The position numbers and the translations under genes were made by a program. From Neobacillus mesonae (lineage in GTDB: Bacteria > Bacillota > Bacilli > Paenibacillales > Paenibacillaceae): a stretch of 64,000 nucleotides of DNA. The stretch is from assembly GCA_023715865.1 (NCBI GenBank), contig JAMBOW010000002.1, positions 806,001 to 870,000 of the forward strand. Direction: 5' to 3'. Position 1 is the stretch's first letter. Each line of letters opens with the position of its first letter. Below, in pieces: positions 28,217 to 38,200 of this stretch. The notes beneath the pieces are model-generated. The model was not told the DNA's origin, ran no database searches, and worked only from the letters and a program-made list of their open reading frames with translations.

Positions 28217-29320
28217 ATGAAAAACGCACTCATTAGAGAAGATATCAGCAGTAAAGAAATTGTATATTCGGTAAGCAACATGGTCATAGGATTTGGTATT
28301 CTAACGCTCCCTAATACGATTGTGAGGACAACCGTTTCTGCGGATGGCTGGATTGCTATTATCCTTGGGGGCGGAGTAGCTGTCCTGTTTGCATGGATCA
28401 TTGGAAAATTAAGTGTAACCTTTCCAGGGGAAAATTATCACTCCATGGTGACTCAAATTATCAATCGCAAAATGGCCCACATCCTGACGCTCTCCTTCGC
28501 CCTGTACTTTCTTTTATTTGTAAGCTATCAAATTCGCGGTGTCTCTACAATTACAAGACTGTATTTGTTTGATAATACGCCTGAAGAGATCATCGGACTC
28601 ATATTTTTGCTCGTGCTTGTATATGGTGCTGTTGGACCGAGCATAGCATTAGTGAGACTGAACTTATTGTTTTTCCCCATTGTTGTTTTTATCATTATGC
28701 TGCTATTGCTCTTGAATATAGGGAGCTTTAACGTACATAACCTGCTTCCTGTATTTAAGTCCGACTTTGTCGGGATTATTCAAGCATCCAAAGAAACGAT
28801 GTTTTCTTATTTAGGTGTCGAAATCATGTTGTTCTATAACATCTACGTTCTTAAGAAAAAAGGGGTAACTTCATCCATTGTTCGTGGAGTGATTGTGTCG
28901 ATTTTACTATATCTTGTCATCTTCATTTTCGTGGTCGCTGTATTTGGAGCCATCGTAGCAGAGAATACATTATATCCGCTGGCTGAATTAGCAAAAGAGG
29001 TTGAGATACCCGGAGGGATATTTGAACGGTTCGAATTCTTCTTCTTTGTCATTTGGCTGATGACCTTATTCAGCACCAATGTGATGGCTTTTGACGTTGC
29101 TGTACTCGCATTAACTTCTGTATTTACAAAAATTAGTAAAACAACATTAATTATTATCTTAGCACCCATCTTGTATATCATAGGGTTGCTTCCAAGCGAT
29201 TTAATGGAGCTTCGTATATTTGCCGGATGGATAAGCTATATGGGGATTGTTGTAGCTTGGACGATTCCCGCATTGCTGCTAGTAATAGTTAAGATGAGGA
29301 GGGTTAACAGGCATGAATAA
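28217..29320 (+). CDS. Spore germinant receptor B subunit (endospore germination permease)
   Basis: A 367-residue, ten-helix member of the GerB family within the APC transporter superfamily, thought to bind the germinant. Its start, SSKEIVYSVSNMVIGFGILT-like with IGFGILTLPNTIV, and the FFFFVIWLMTLFSTN-type segment (here FEFFFFVIWLMTLFST) fit the family. The start is ATG eight bases after the A-subunit stop, with only a weak GGTGAT site, so translation is probably coupled. Its last eight bases overlap gerC. Confidence 0.93.
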   Translation: MKNALIREDISSKEIVYSVSNMVIGFGILTLPNTIVRTTVSADGWIAIILGGGVAVLFAWIIGKLSVTFPGENYHSMVTQIINRKMAHILTLSFALYFLLFVSYQIRGVSTITRLYLFDNTPEEIIGLIFLLVLVYGAVGPSIALVRLNLLFFPIVVFIIMLLLLLNIGSFNVHNLLPVFKSDFVGIIQASKETMFSYLGVEIMLFYNIYVLKKKGVTSSIVRGVIVSILLYLVIFIFVVAVFGAIVAENTLYPLAELAKEVEIPGGIFERFEFFFFVIWLMTLFSTNVMAFDVAVLALTSVFTKISKTTLIIILAPILYIIGLLPSDLMELRIFAGWISYMGIVVAWTIPALLLVIVKMRRVNRHE

Positions 29321-30473
29321 AGCTAAGGGCATCGCTAAATTCATTCTTGCTGCCGTCCTTTTATTCGTAAATACAGGCTGCTGGGATCGGGTCGAAATTG
29401 AAGAGCGAGGGTTTGTTGTAGGAACTGCTCTGGATTCCGCTGAGCAAGGACAAGTCAAACTCACATTTCAAATCGCCGTGCCTACTCAAATGAAAGGTGG
29501 CAGCGGGCAGAAAAATGAAGGGGGAAGTCCCTATATCAATCTTTCTTCTACAGCCAGCAGTGTATTTAAAGCAGCTCGCAAAATGTCTAACGAGATCAGC
29601 CGTCCTCCCTATCTTGCTCACAATCAAATCATTGTCATTTCTGATGCATTGGCAGGAACAAAACATTTAGGCGAAGTTTTAGATTTATTTGTCCGAGATC
29701 CGGAGAATCGTAGAGCCTCCAATATTATGGTGTCGCAGGGAGAAGCTAGCGAAATTCTTAGCATCAACCCTAAAATAGAAACTTTGCCGGTGCAATACAT
29801 TCGTTCGACTCAAGAAAATCCGGACAAAAGTGAATCCATCACCCCGCCTACGAATATGGGAGAGCTGCATGATCTGCTATTGTCTAAAACAAGCTATGCT
29901 TTACCAAGAGTACAAAAAACGGATGACAACAGAATCTCAACTGCTGGAGCTGCAGTATTTAACGGAGAAAACCATAAATTTATGGGTTATCTCAATAAAG
30001 ATGAAACAACTGGAAGAAATATGATCCAAGGAACGATCAAGACCGCTTCGTTAGAGTTATTCTTGGGCAGTAAAGAACTTGTAGTCGAGGTCCGCGAGTT
30101 TAATAGGGTGATCAAAGTAAGAACCGATCAGCAGGGTTTGCCTGTATTTAACTTGGATATATCCGTCAGAGGCACAATTGGGGAATCAGAGTTGGAGGGA
30201 ACAGAGCTTACTGAGCAATTAAACCGTGAGATCAAACGAAAGGCTGAAAAGAAGATCCTCCAGTTGGTATCCCAAGTAGTCAAAAAATCTCAAATGGATT
30301 ACAAATCAGACTTTCTTGGGTTTGGTGATAAGCTGTATGAGCAGCAACATGCTTTATGGAAGAAATACCGTGAGGATTGGGATCGAGGTGAGAATATTTA
30401 TGGGAAATGTACAATCAATACAACAGTTGATGTAAAAATTAGAACGATTGGTACCATTACAAATACGAAATAA
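29313..30473 (+). CDS. Spore germinant receptor C subunit (GerC lipoprotein)
   Basis: A 386-residue lipoprotein of the Ger(x)C family that sits on the outer face of the spore inner membrane. It has a short signal peptide with lipobox FVNTGC, followed by WDRVEIEERGFVVGTALD, the family's standard opening. The C-terminal domain has IEKKILQLVSQVVKK-like helices (RKAEKKILQLVSQVVKK) and KYREDWDRGENIY. The start is ATG with GAGGAGGG upstream, and it overlaps the B gene by eight bases. It completes a complete A-B-C set with no disrupted member. Confidence 0.94.
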   Translation: MNKAKGIAKFILAAVLLFVNTGCWDRVEIEERGFVVGTALDSAEQGQVKLTFQIAVPTQMKGGSGQKNEGGSPYINLSSTASSVFKAARKMSNEISRPPYLAHNQIIVISDALAGTKHLGEVLDLFVRDPENRRASNIMVSQGEASEILSINPKIETLPVQYIRSTQENPDKSESITPPTNMGELHDLLLSKTSYALPRVQKTDDNRISTAGAAVFNGENHKFMGYLNKDETTGRNMIQGTIKTASLELFLGSKELVVEVREFNRVIKVRTDQQGLPVFNLDISVRGTIGESELEGTELTEQLNREIKRKAEKKILQLVSQVVKKSQMDYKSDFLGFGDKLYEQQHALWKKYREDWDRGENIYGKCTINTTVDVKIRTIGTITNTK

Positions 30474-30484
30474 AAAGGAGAAAG

Positions 30485-30655
30485 ATGGATATGCATCTTC
30501 GTTACGACTTGCTGCTAAATCCGTTAGTCATTATATGCTCACTGTTATCAGTCATTATTCCATTGGCTGTACAATATGTAAACCGATATTTGCATACTCA
30601 TGGAGATCCGCCTTGGAAGCAAAGTAACGAAGAAAAAGAGAGGAATAATGATTAG
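30485..30655 (+). CDS. Small one-TM protein ending the ger operon (D-type subunit candidate)
   Basis: A 56-residue reading frame starting ATG at 30485, six bases after AAGGAGA, 11 bases after the gerC stop. It reads MDMHLRYDLLLNPL, one membrane helix (VIICSLLSVIIPLAVQYV), then a charged tail ending KERNND. Some ger operons of Bacillus species carry a small D gene whose two-TM product tunes receptor function. This one is smaller, with one clear membrane helix, so it may be a variant or a separate small protein. The ribosome binding site, tight spacing and same strand argue that it is translated. Confidence 0.72.
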   Translation: MDMHLRYDLLLNPLVIICSLLSVIIPLAVQYVNRYLHTHGDPPWKQSNEEKERNND

Positions 30656-30673
30656 GGAAACGTAACGTTTCCC
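30655..30673 (+). terminator. Hairpin after the ger operon
   Basis: GGGAAACG / CGTTTCCC with a three-base loop begins at the last base of the small gene's stop codon. No T-run follows, so its role as a terminator is uncertain; it may also serve the opposite strand. Confidence 0.4.
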
Positions 30674-30693
30674 GTTAATCCAATACCCTCAAG

Positions 30694-31155
30694 TTATTCT
30701 ATAAGGTTTGCTTTCATCAGAGAGGCAATTTTTTGTTCGTTTCCATTCTGAATCTGTTCCAATTGACTGATCACAAGTTCTTACCGCTGAATTGAATGAT
30801 TTTGGCTTAACTTTGCTTTTCCTTCTATCTTGTTAATTTTTATTTTGAATCCTTGAATTCCTTTGTTCAGTCCTGCGATAAAGTCTGCATCTACATCTTG
30901 CAATTGATAAGAACTGTCAGAAGCTTCATGCTTCAATACCATTTCATGCAAGGAATCCAGCAGCTCTTTTTCATCATCAATAAGCTTAACTTCACCGTAT
31001 ACATGAACGATCACATAATTCCATGTTGGAACTACTTTATTTGTTTCATACCATGATGGAGAGATATAGCAATGCGGCCCATGAAAGATGGCTAAGATCG
31101 TTTGATTGCTGATATCCTTCCACTGGGGATTCGGACGTGCGAAATGCCCGTACGC
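30694..31155 (-). pseudogene. paiB: Decayed paiB (FMN-binding protein), 5'-truncated with an internal stop
   Basis: Reading 31155 down to 30694 on the minus strand gives the C-terminal two-thirds of Pai[62 protein letters not shown]. Then a TAA interrupts the frame at 30781-30783, and the frame continues as ELVISQLEQIQNGNEQKIA up to a second stop at 30694. Just upstream of AYGHF is a TGA, and the first third of the protein is missing. PaiB is about 205 residues in B. subtilis and pairs with PaiA in repression of degradative enzymes and sporulation genes. The order paiA then paiB on one strand is the original operon layout. Confidence 0.85.
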
Positions 31156-31181
31156 TCAAATATTAAAAATGCTTATTTAGC

Positions 31182-31745
<564 letters not shown>

Positions 31746-31849
31746 TCAACTTATTCTATATTTCAAAAATGGTATGAGAATAGTACTCCTTCTTTGTTGT
31801 AATTACAACAAAAATTCATCATATATTTTCATGGCTAGCCTTTCTCACA

Positions 31850-31884
31850 ACAAAAAAGCAGCCGACTCTTATGCCAGCTGCCTG
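31850..31884 (-). terminator. Rho-independent terminator of the 178-residue gene
   Basis: The stem GCAGC / GCTGC extended by GGC-type pairs (31858-31881) runs on the minus strand into TTTTTTGTTG. It lies 41 bases after the stop at 31925. Confidence 0.7.
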
Positions 31885-31924
31885 TTTATTTACCTAAAGT
31901 TCCCCTAGTTATAGGATACCATTT

Positions 31925-32461
31925 TTATTTTGAAAAAAAGTTCATATTCATGATCGGTTCAATACGCTCCGCCGCTCGGCTAAATTGTTGGTCAAAATCT
32001 TTAGATTTCTCATATTCTTTCGGTAATTCGTTAATGAATAGTTGAATATGTTCCTCTAACTCCTTATGAACTTGGAGGTTAAAACTGTCTTTGTCAGATA
32101 TTTGATTTCTCACAACAGAGGCGTAGTTAATTCTCAACCATATAAGATCATTCTCTAAAACATCTAGTTCAAGTGAGGTAGCAGCATTATTTTTCAAAAA
32201 ATCCATTCGATCATTTACATCAATAATAGCTGTATATACATCAAACACAAGTGCAGCAATGTCTTCAGAATTTTTATTATTGTCAATTTGATCCAGACCC
32301 TGATTTAGCATCTGGACACTTGAAACAAAACTATCATAGTATCTTGAATTCAACTCATTGTTTTTCTTATTATTAAATCCTCCATTTATAAGCAGAAAGA
32401 TCGATAGAATAACAAGCACTGTAACGACGAAGACAATAGATTTCGAAAATTTTTTACTCAT
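31925..32461 (-). CDS. Membrane-anchored protein of unknown function
   Basis: A 178-residue protein with one N-terminal membrane segment (SIVFVVTVLVILSIFLLI, about residues 8-25) and an all-helical, acidic extracytoplasmic domain (SSVQMLNQGLDQIDNNK, DFLKNNAATSLELDVLEN, KELEEHIQLFINELPKEY). I do not recognise it. It is AT-rich with many Asn and Lys codons. The ribosome binding site is poor, so the exact start is uncertain, but the long frame and terminator support a gene. Confidence 0.7.
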   Translation of the reverse strand: MSKKFSKSIVFVVTVLVILSIFLLINGGFNNKKNNELNSRYYDSFVSSVQMLNQGLDQIDNNKNSEDIAALVFDVYTAIIDVNDRMDFLKNNAATSLELDVLENDLIWLRINYASVVRNQISDKDSFNLQVHKELEEHIQLFINELPKEYEKSKDFDQQFSRAAERIEPIMNMNFFSK

Positions 32462-32773
32462 GATAGGTTTAACCCAATCCCCCTATTTTCTGTTATTCAA
32501 AGACTGCTATCCAAACACAACAAAAGATAAGTTATCATATATGTAAAGGAAATAAAAGACATTTTTTATTAATAATCAGAATTTCATTAAAGATATAAAT
32601 TTATAATCCTGTTAAACGAATTATGTGGTCCATTAATTCATTTAGCTCATTATTGCCCTGTCCTTTAGAACAACGAAAAAACAGCCTATCGGTTGATCGG
32701 CTGCATTTTCACTGGTCTTGTCTTTATCTGCTTCAGTAATTTCTCTAATAACCCGGCAAGGGTTATCACCGTT
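32462..32773. other. 312-base intergenic region
   Basis: It is very AT-rich (32540-32640) and contains only the terminator of the TetR gene at 32675-32704. I saw no coding frame with a ribosome binding site. Confidence 0.5.
32675..32704 (-). terminator. Rho-independent terminator of the tetR-type gene
   Basis: On the minus strand CAGCC-G-ATC-AACC-GAT-A-GGCTG forms a compact stem with one mismatch, followed by TTTTTTCG. It lies 70 bases after the TetR stop codon. Confidence 0.75.
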
Positions 32774-33349
32774 CTACATCGATTTTATACTATTGAATGC
32801 CGCCAGCAATATTGGCCTTACCTTGTCTTCCGCAAGTGACTCTCCCGTAACTAATAAGCGATAAAACAAGGGACCATAGAGCAGATCAATACTCGATTCC
32901 ACATCGAGTTCTTCTCTTAACTCTCCCCGATCGATTCCTCTCCTCAAAATGCTTGCTGCTTCCGCACGACGAGGTCGAATATAGTACTCGCGAAATACTT
33001 GGATTAACGTCGCATCCAACTGCCCCTGACCAATCAGCTCTGAAATGACTTTCCCCTCCTTGCCCTCCATATACAAGGAGATATTTATGGCATGTGTCAT
33101 TACATCTTCCTCGACTGAGCCTGTATCCGGAACGGGCAGTCGATCAGCCGTTGCCTCGAAAAAACCGTCAATAACAACAGCACCTTTATTCGGCCACCAC
33201 TTGTAAATGGTTGCTTTGCTTACTCCTGCTTGTTCAGCGATTTTTTCAATCGTTACTTCTTCAAAGCCATGTTCCAAAATTAGATTATAGGCAACAGATA
33301 ATATCAATTGTTGAAGTTTTGTGTCTCTTGGGCGTCCTTTTTGAGCCAT
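32774..33349 (-). CDS. TetR/AcrR family transcriptional regulator
   Basis: A 191-residue repressor. The N-terminal helix-turn-helix is clear: LILEHGFEEVTIEKIAEQAG, then VSKATIYKWWPNKGAVVIDG (about residues 19-60). The C-terminal ligand domain (with VISELIGQGQLDATLIQVFR and RPRRAEAASILRRGIDRGEL) is of the TetR_C_11/16-like type. The start is ATG after AGGGGC. It is divergent from an MFS exporter gene, and the shared 146-base region carries two palindromes, so it very likely represses that exporter and itself. Confidence 0.93.
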   Translation of the reverse strand: MAQKGRPRDTKLQQLILSVAYNLILEHGFEEVTIEKIAEQAGVSKATIYKWWPNKGAVVIDGFFEATADRLPVPDTGSVEEDVMTHAINISLYMEGKEGKVISELIGQGQLDATLIQVFREYYIRPRRAEAASILRRGIDRGELREELDVESSIDLLYGPLFYRLLVTGESLAEDKVRPILLAAFNSIKSM

Positions 33350-33401
33350 TTCTACTGCCCCTTTCTATCCTTTGATCTCAGTATAAATGAAATATAGGGT
33401 A

Positions 33402-33464
33402 TTTACAAAACGTCACGTTCAGTATATATTGATAATCATCAATTAAGTGAACGCGACGTTTACT
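33402..33464. promoter_or_regulatory. Divergent promoter with two TetR-type operators
   Basis: A plus-strand promoter is TTTACA (33402-33407), 17 bases, TATATT (33425-33430). The spacer contains AACGTCACGTT (33409-33419), a perfect palindrome around one base. A second copy, AACGCGACGTT, lies at 33450-33460; both have TTTAC-type flanks in mirrored orientation. A dimer bound at the first would cover the promoter spacer. Confidence 0.8.
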
Positions 33465-33495
33465 TAATAAAAAAAGTGTTGGAGGAGAAATCAGT

Positions 33496-34698
33496 ATGAG
33501 ACATGTCGATGCTTCAGCAGGCCAAAGCAAAATATCAACGGCCATGATGGTTCTTTTGGCAACTGCATGCGGCCTTATCGTCGCTAATCTTTATTATTCC
33601 CAAACCCTCGTGGGTCCCATTAGCAGAGAGTTAGGGTTATCCCCAGAGGTTGCCGGGCTAATCGTGACTTTAACTCAAGTTGGCTATGTGATTGGATTGT
33701 TGTTTATTGTTCCGTTGAGCGATAAATTGGAGAACCGGCGTCTTGTCCTAACATCGCTTGTCATCGTAACTTTGGCCTTAATATTAGCTGCGATCTCCAC
33801 GGAATCTGTCATCTTTTTGACAGCTGCCTGGTTAATCGGTGCCGGGTCTGTAGTTGCGCAAATTCTTGTACCCTTAGCTGCCTTCCTGTCAAGTGAACAG
33901 CAGCGCGGCCAAGTTGTTGGAAACGTTATGAGCGGTCTCTTACTTGGCATTATGCTGGCCCGTCCCGTTTCCAGCTTGATTGCTGACCTGTGGGGCTGGC
34001 GTATGATTTTTGTAGTATCAGCTATACTCATGGCTCTTTTAATGTTTTGGCTTGCCCGCTCTTTACCTAATAAGGTACCGGAAAGTAAATTAACCTATAT
34101 ACAGCTTCTAACATCTTTATTTGAACTATTTAAAAAGTATCCAATATTGAGACGCCGTGCTTTTTACCAAGCCTTTCTATTTGGAGCATTCAGTCTCTTC
34201 TGGACGACCGTTCCACTTCGGTTGGCGGACGACTTCGGGATGTCTCAAGGCGGGATTGCGTTATTCGCCTTGGTAGGTGTGGCTGGAGCTATCGCTGCTC
34301 CTGTGGCGGGAAGATTGGCTGATCGAGGCTTTACTAAGGTTTTGACCTTAGTATGTATCATAACAGCGATTGTCTCTTTTTTACTTATTGCCTTGTTTCA
34401 TGACAATTCGATCTTAGCATTGGTGCTGCTGTTCGTTACAGCAATCACACTGGATATGGCCGTATCTGGAAATCTGGTTGTCAGCCAAAGAATTGTTTAT
34501 TCTCTTGGTAATGAAGCCAGTGGAAGATTAAATGGAATTTTTATGGCTATTTTCTTTATCGGTGGTGCAGCAGGGTCATTCTTAGGAGGATTGACTTATG
34601 CTCATGGCGGTTGGATGTGGAGCGGATGGCTCGGAGTGGCTTTGCCTTTCTTAGCTTTCCTGTACTCCTTGACAGACCTCAAGTCTAATTCTCGTTAA
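33496..34698 (+). CDS. MFS transporter
   Basis: A 400-residue, twelve-helix major facilitator. It begins with a hydrophilic tail, then VLLATACGLIVANLYYSQTL. The loop 2-3 motif reads PLSDKLENRRLVL (the G-x3-D-R-x-G-R-R motif is altered), and GRLADRGFTKVL repeats it in the second half. It resembles drug and small-molecule exporters (YbcL/AraJ-like); the substrate is unknown. The start is ATG with GGAGGAG upstream. It is divergent from the TetR gene and ends at a strong terminator. Confidence 0.92.
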   Translation: MRHVDASAGQSKISTAMMVLLATACGLIVANLYYSQTLVGPISRELGLSPEVAGLIVTLTQVGYVIGLLFIVPLSDKLENRRLVLTSLVIVTLALILAAISTESVIFLTAAWLIGAGSVVAQILVPLAAFLSSEQQRGQVVGNVMSGLLLGIMLARPVSSLIADLWGWRMIFVVSAILMALLMFWLARSLPNKVPESKLTYIQLLTSLFELFKKYPILRRRAFYQAFLFGAFSLFWTTVPLRLADDFGMSQGGIALFALVGVAGAIAAPVAGRLADRGFTKVLTLVCIITAIVSFLLIALFHDNSILALVLLFVTAITLDMAVSGNLVVSQRIVYSLGNEASGRLNGIFMAIFFIGGAAGSFLGGLTYAHGGWMWSGWLGVALPFLAFLYSLTDLKSNSR

Positions 34699-34738
34699 AC
34701 AATGAATTACGCAGTCCTGCTGTAGATTCGGCTGAACT

Positions 34739-34776
34739 ATAAATGCCCCGAAACATAAAATTTTCGGGGCATTTCA
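34739..34776. terminator. Bidirectional Rho-independent terminator
   Basis: AAATGCCCCGAAA / TTTTCGGGGCATTT forms a long stem, with A and T runs on both sides. It lies between the convergent MFS and histidine kinase genes and can serve both. Confidence 0.9.
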
Positions 34777-34801
34777 GATTTATATAGAAAGAAACTCACT
34801 A

Positions 34802-37800
34802 TCAATTTATCCGGTCATTATCATCTGTATCGGAGGAACCAAACCAAGTGCGCAGCACTCGGGCAATTTCAGCGGAGTACACCGGTTTGCTGACGAAATC
34901 CTGCATGCCAGCCTCCCGGCAGGCCTCTCTGTCTTGTTCACTGGCAAATGCCGTGATCGCAGCAATGACAGGCTTTCGTTCGGTCTGATGCTTCAATATC
35001 GTCCTCGCAGTTTCGTAACCGTCCATGTCCGGCATTTGAATATCCATCAGAATAAGATCAAATACCTCTGCCTGAGCTGCCCGCACAGCTTCTACTCCAT
35101 TCTCGGCCAATACAGCACGGTACCCAAATTTTCCTAATATGTTTGCCAGCAGCATCCGATTAATTTCATTGTCATCGACCACCAAAATCTTCAGCGGGAC
35201 ATAGGAAGAAGACAATTTCCAGTTTGCTGTTCTCGGCGAACGGGTATTCAGGACACCAACCAGCGGTCGTCCTTCTTCAGAAGCATCCATTTGCTCAGGC
35301 TCAGCTTCTGCTAGTTGTAAAGGCAGCGTAAAGTAAAAGACTGAACCCTTACCCTCAAGACTCTCCGCTGATATGACACCTCCCATTAGATCCACCAAGT
35401 TTTTGCAAATGGCTAGACCCAAACCTGTGCCCCCGTATTTACGATTAATGGAAGAATGAATCTGAGAAAAGGATTGGAACAGTCGATCCATTTTATCCGC
35501 AGGGATTCCTATACCGGTATCCATCACTCGGAAGTTCAATCCATACACATTGAAATCTGCTCCTTCTGGCTCAGCATCTACTTGTACAGTAATTGCACCA
35601 TTTTCCGTAAACTTGACCGCATTCCCCACCAAGTTCACCAGGACCTGTCTCAGCCGCCCTTCGTCTCCTATCAGCATATCTGGAACATTCTCGGAAACAG
35701 CAGCGATAAGCTCTATTCCTTTCTCATCCGCTCTCGGACCAAACAGCTCGAGAACACTGCTTATGACCCCGCGAACGGACAGCGGTTCGCTTTCCAGCTC
35801 CATCTTACCTGCTTCCAGCTTACTGAAATCCAGAATTTCATTTACAATCCGCAGCAGCGTCTCGCTGCTTGCAAGAATGGTGTCTACATAGCTACGCTGC
35901 TCTTGGTCAAGAAATGTGGTCGCGAGCAGATCTGTCATCCCTATAATCCCATTCATCGGGGTACGAATCTCGTGGCTCATGATAGCGATAAACTCCGACT
36001 TCGCTCGATCCGCCCGTTCAGCAGATTCCTTAGCGCTTAGAATTTCCTTCTCACCTGTGATATCCCGGAATACAATTACGGCTCCCTTAAAGCGGTCGCT
36101 ATCGACAAGCGGGTTGATTTGGTATTCTGCGAGGAAACTGGAACCGTCTCTGCGCCATAGTACAGCTTCGTTCTGCCGATACACCCGGCCTCTGCTTACC
36201 GCACGCATAATTTCAGTTTCCGTTGGAGCGTACATTGAATTCTCAGCTATCACTAACCCAAGCAATTCCTGATAAGAGCCTCCTATTAAGTCTTCCGGAT
36301 TACAGTTAAGTATATCTGCCCCGGAAGGATTGACAAACATGATTCGGCCATCTGCATCCAGCCCGATGATGCCTTCGGATACCGCATTTAATATTAATGT
36401 ATACTCGCCGCTAAGCTTCTCGATTTGCTTAATGTACTGTTTTCGCTCAGTAATGTCCTGAGATATACCGTAAACGCCGACAATCTCACCGTCCACAATG
36501 ATCGGGATGTTTGTTGAAATTATTTCGACAGGATGGCCGTCCTTATGAATTATAGTCAGATCATAGCTTTGCGGCTCACCTTTAGCAGCTAGAGCGAAAT
36601 GATGCAGCGTCTTCTCTAAATCATCCTCATGCACCATGGGTCCCCAATCCATACCGATCAATTCTTCAAGAGTATAACCGGTCAGCTTCTCTAAGTTAGA
36701 GTTAGCCGTCTCATATTGGCCATTCAGCTTCATCGAGTAAACGGCGTTAGGATTATGGTCGAACAATGATTGATAGCGCTGACGGCTTTCCTGAAACAGC
36801 CTGTCTGCTTCTCGGCGATCCGTTATATCACGGGAAACCGATATAAACCCTTCCACATTCCCTGAATCGTCCAAAATAAATTGGCTTGTCGTTTCCACCC
36901 ATACATAGTTCCCGTCCTTCTTGCGAAGCCGGCAAATCAATTTATCGTCCTTATTCTCACGTTTTCGAATCAGAAATTTTTCGACGTTCTTTTGGTCTTC
37001 GGGATGAATAAAATGAAACGCTCCAAGTCCAATCATCTCTTCCGGCTGATAACCCAGCATGGTAAAACACACAGGTGAGGTATAAACTATCGTAGCCTGA
37101 TCGTCTACCATATGGCGGCTTATCATATCTTCTGACGCCTTTGCAATGACGCGGAACTGATCTTCACTTTCTCGAAGGTTCTCCTGCTCCTCATAAGGTT
37201 TCGTACGGTCCTGACTTACACCGACGATCCGTTTCGGCATGCCCTGCGAGTCCTTCAAAACCTCCCAGGCCCCGTATACCATCCGAATGCTCCCATCCTC
37301 CAGGATCAAGCGGAAATGAATCTCCCCGTTCTCATGGCTTGATATCTTCGAAATACAGGCATCGACTTTTCCCCTGTCTTCTTTATGAACAAGATCAAGC
37401 ATGGATTCCAGGGTTAAATCATCTAAGTTTAGCTGACCACCAAAAAGCTTCCAAACTTCTTCGGAATATGTCATTTCTTTTGTTGTGAGATCACATTCCC
37501 ACCAGCCGCTCTTAATCAACCCTTGGGCAAATTGATCTAAAAAGACTTGTTTTCTTGTTTTTGTCACGTCCCGTCCGACGGTCATCATCAGGGATCCACC
37601 GTATCCGTCCGGCACAATGGTTTCGCTCCACTCTATCCAAACTTCCCGGCCATTATTGTGAAGAATTTTGCGAACAGGAAGTTCTCCTTGCAAATTTCCG
37701 CCTATCTTTTCATCCACATCGCCAGTATCTATTACTTCTAAATCGGAGCGGTTTTTTCCAATCAAATCTTCTCTCGTATATCCTAAAATCTCACGGCATG

Positions 37801-37915
37801 ATAAAGATACGTCAACAACGGCCCCATCATTTCTGTAAAAAAAGACTAATTCCTTACAACTTCCCAGCCAGGCATTGGCCCAGGCGATGTTCATTTTCCC
37901 GGCGTCCAGACTCAT
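34802..37915 (-). CDS. Multi-PAS hybrid sensor histidine kinase / response regulator
   Basis: A 1037-residue soluble kinase with no membrane segment. Roughly five PAS domains (about 15-118, 125-240, 255-370, 375-495, 505-620), several ending in the PAC-type V-G-V/I-S-x-D-I-T pattern, precede a HisKA domain with phosphoacceptor His near residue 648 (MSHEIRTPMNGIIG). The HATPase domain has NLVGNAVKFTENG and MDTGIGIPADKMD. The C-terminal receiver has VVDDNEINRMLL and DLILMDIQMPDMDGYE, with Asp near 958. No DNA-binding domain or partner regulator lies next to it, so its output is unknown. The ATG at 37915 follows GGGGGTCGGAG; the frame upstream to 37960 lacks support. Confidence 0.92.
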   Translation of the reverse strand: MSLDAGKMNIAWANAWLGSCKELVFFYRNDGAVVDVSLSCREILGYTREDLIGKNRSDLEVIDTGDVDEKIGGNLQGELPVRKILHNNGREVWIEWSETIVPDGYGGSLMMTVGRDVTKTRKQVFLDQFAQGLIKSGWWECDLTTKEMTYSEEVWKLFGGQLNLDDLTLESMLDLVHKEDRGKVDACISKISSHENGEIHFRLILEDGSIRMVYGAWEVLKDSQGMPKRIVGVSQDRTKPYEEQENLRESEDQFRVIAKASEDMISRHMVDDQATIVYTSPVCFTMLGYQPEEMIGLGAFHFIHPEDQKNVEKFLIRKRENKDDKLICRLRKKDGNYVWVETTSQFILDDSGNVEGFISVSRDITDRREADRLFQESRQRYQSLFDHNPNAVYSMKLNGQYETANSNLEKLTGYTLEELIGMDWGPMVHEDDLEKTLHHFALAAKGEPQSYDLTIIHKDGHPVEIISTNIPIIVDGEIVGVYGISQDITERKQYIKQIEKLSGEYTLILNAVSEGIIGLDADGRIMFVNPSGADILNCNPEDLIGGSYQELLGLVIAENSMYAPTETEIMRAVSRGRVYRQNEAVLWRRDGSSFLAEYQINPLVDSDRFKGAVIVFRDITGEKEILSAKESAERADRAKSEFIAIMSHEIRTPMNGIIGMTDLLATTFLDQEQRSYVDTILASSETLLRIVNEILDFSKLEAGKMELESEPLSVRGVISSVLELFGPRADEKGIELIAAVSENVPDMLIGDEGRLRQVLVNLVGNAVKFTENGAITVQVDAEPEGADFNVYGLNFRVMDTGIGIPADKMDRLFQSFSQIHSSINRKYGGTGLGLAICKNLVDLMGGVISAESLEGKGSVFYFTLPLQLAEAEPEQMDASEEGRPLVGVLNTRSPRTANWKLSSSYVPLKILVVDDNEINRMLLANILGKFGYRAVLAENGVEAVRAAQAEVFDLILMDIQMPDMDGYETARTILKHQTERKPVIAAITAFASEQDREACREAGMQDFVSKPVYSAEIARVLRTWFGSSDTDDNDRIN

Positions 37916-38200
37916 GTTCCGCTCCGACCCCCTTCTGTTACAAATCTGCGTATTGGTCACAACCTATTTTATTAGAATGAATCCATGTCCCGATGAATAA
38001 TACTCGAGCTAAAGGTTATATATTTATTATGACTCTAGTGAGCTAATACACTTCTTCAGTCAGAGCTATCTTAATAACTATACCCACTTTTACAAGAAAG
38101 AAAAGAAGTTAATAATTTAATTTCAAGTGTTTCAAAATGCGAATTAAGGGATATACCTTTTTAGAAGAAAATCTATCCATTTCAAGAAAGGATTGTTGCG

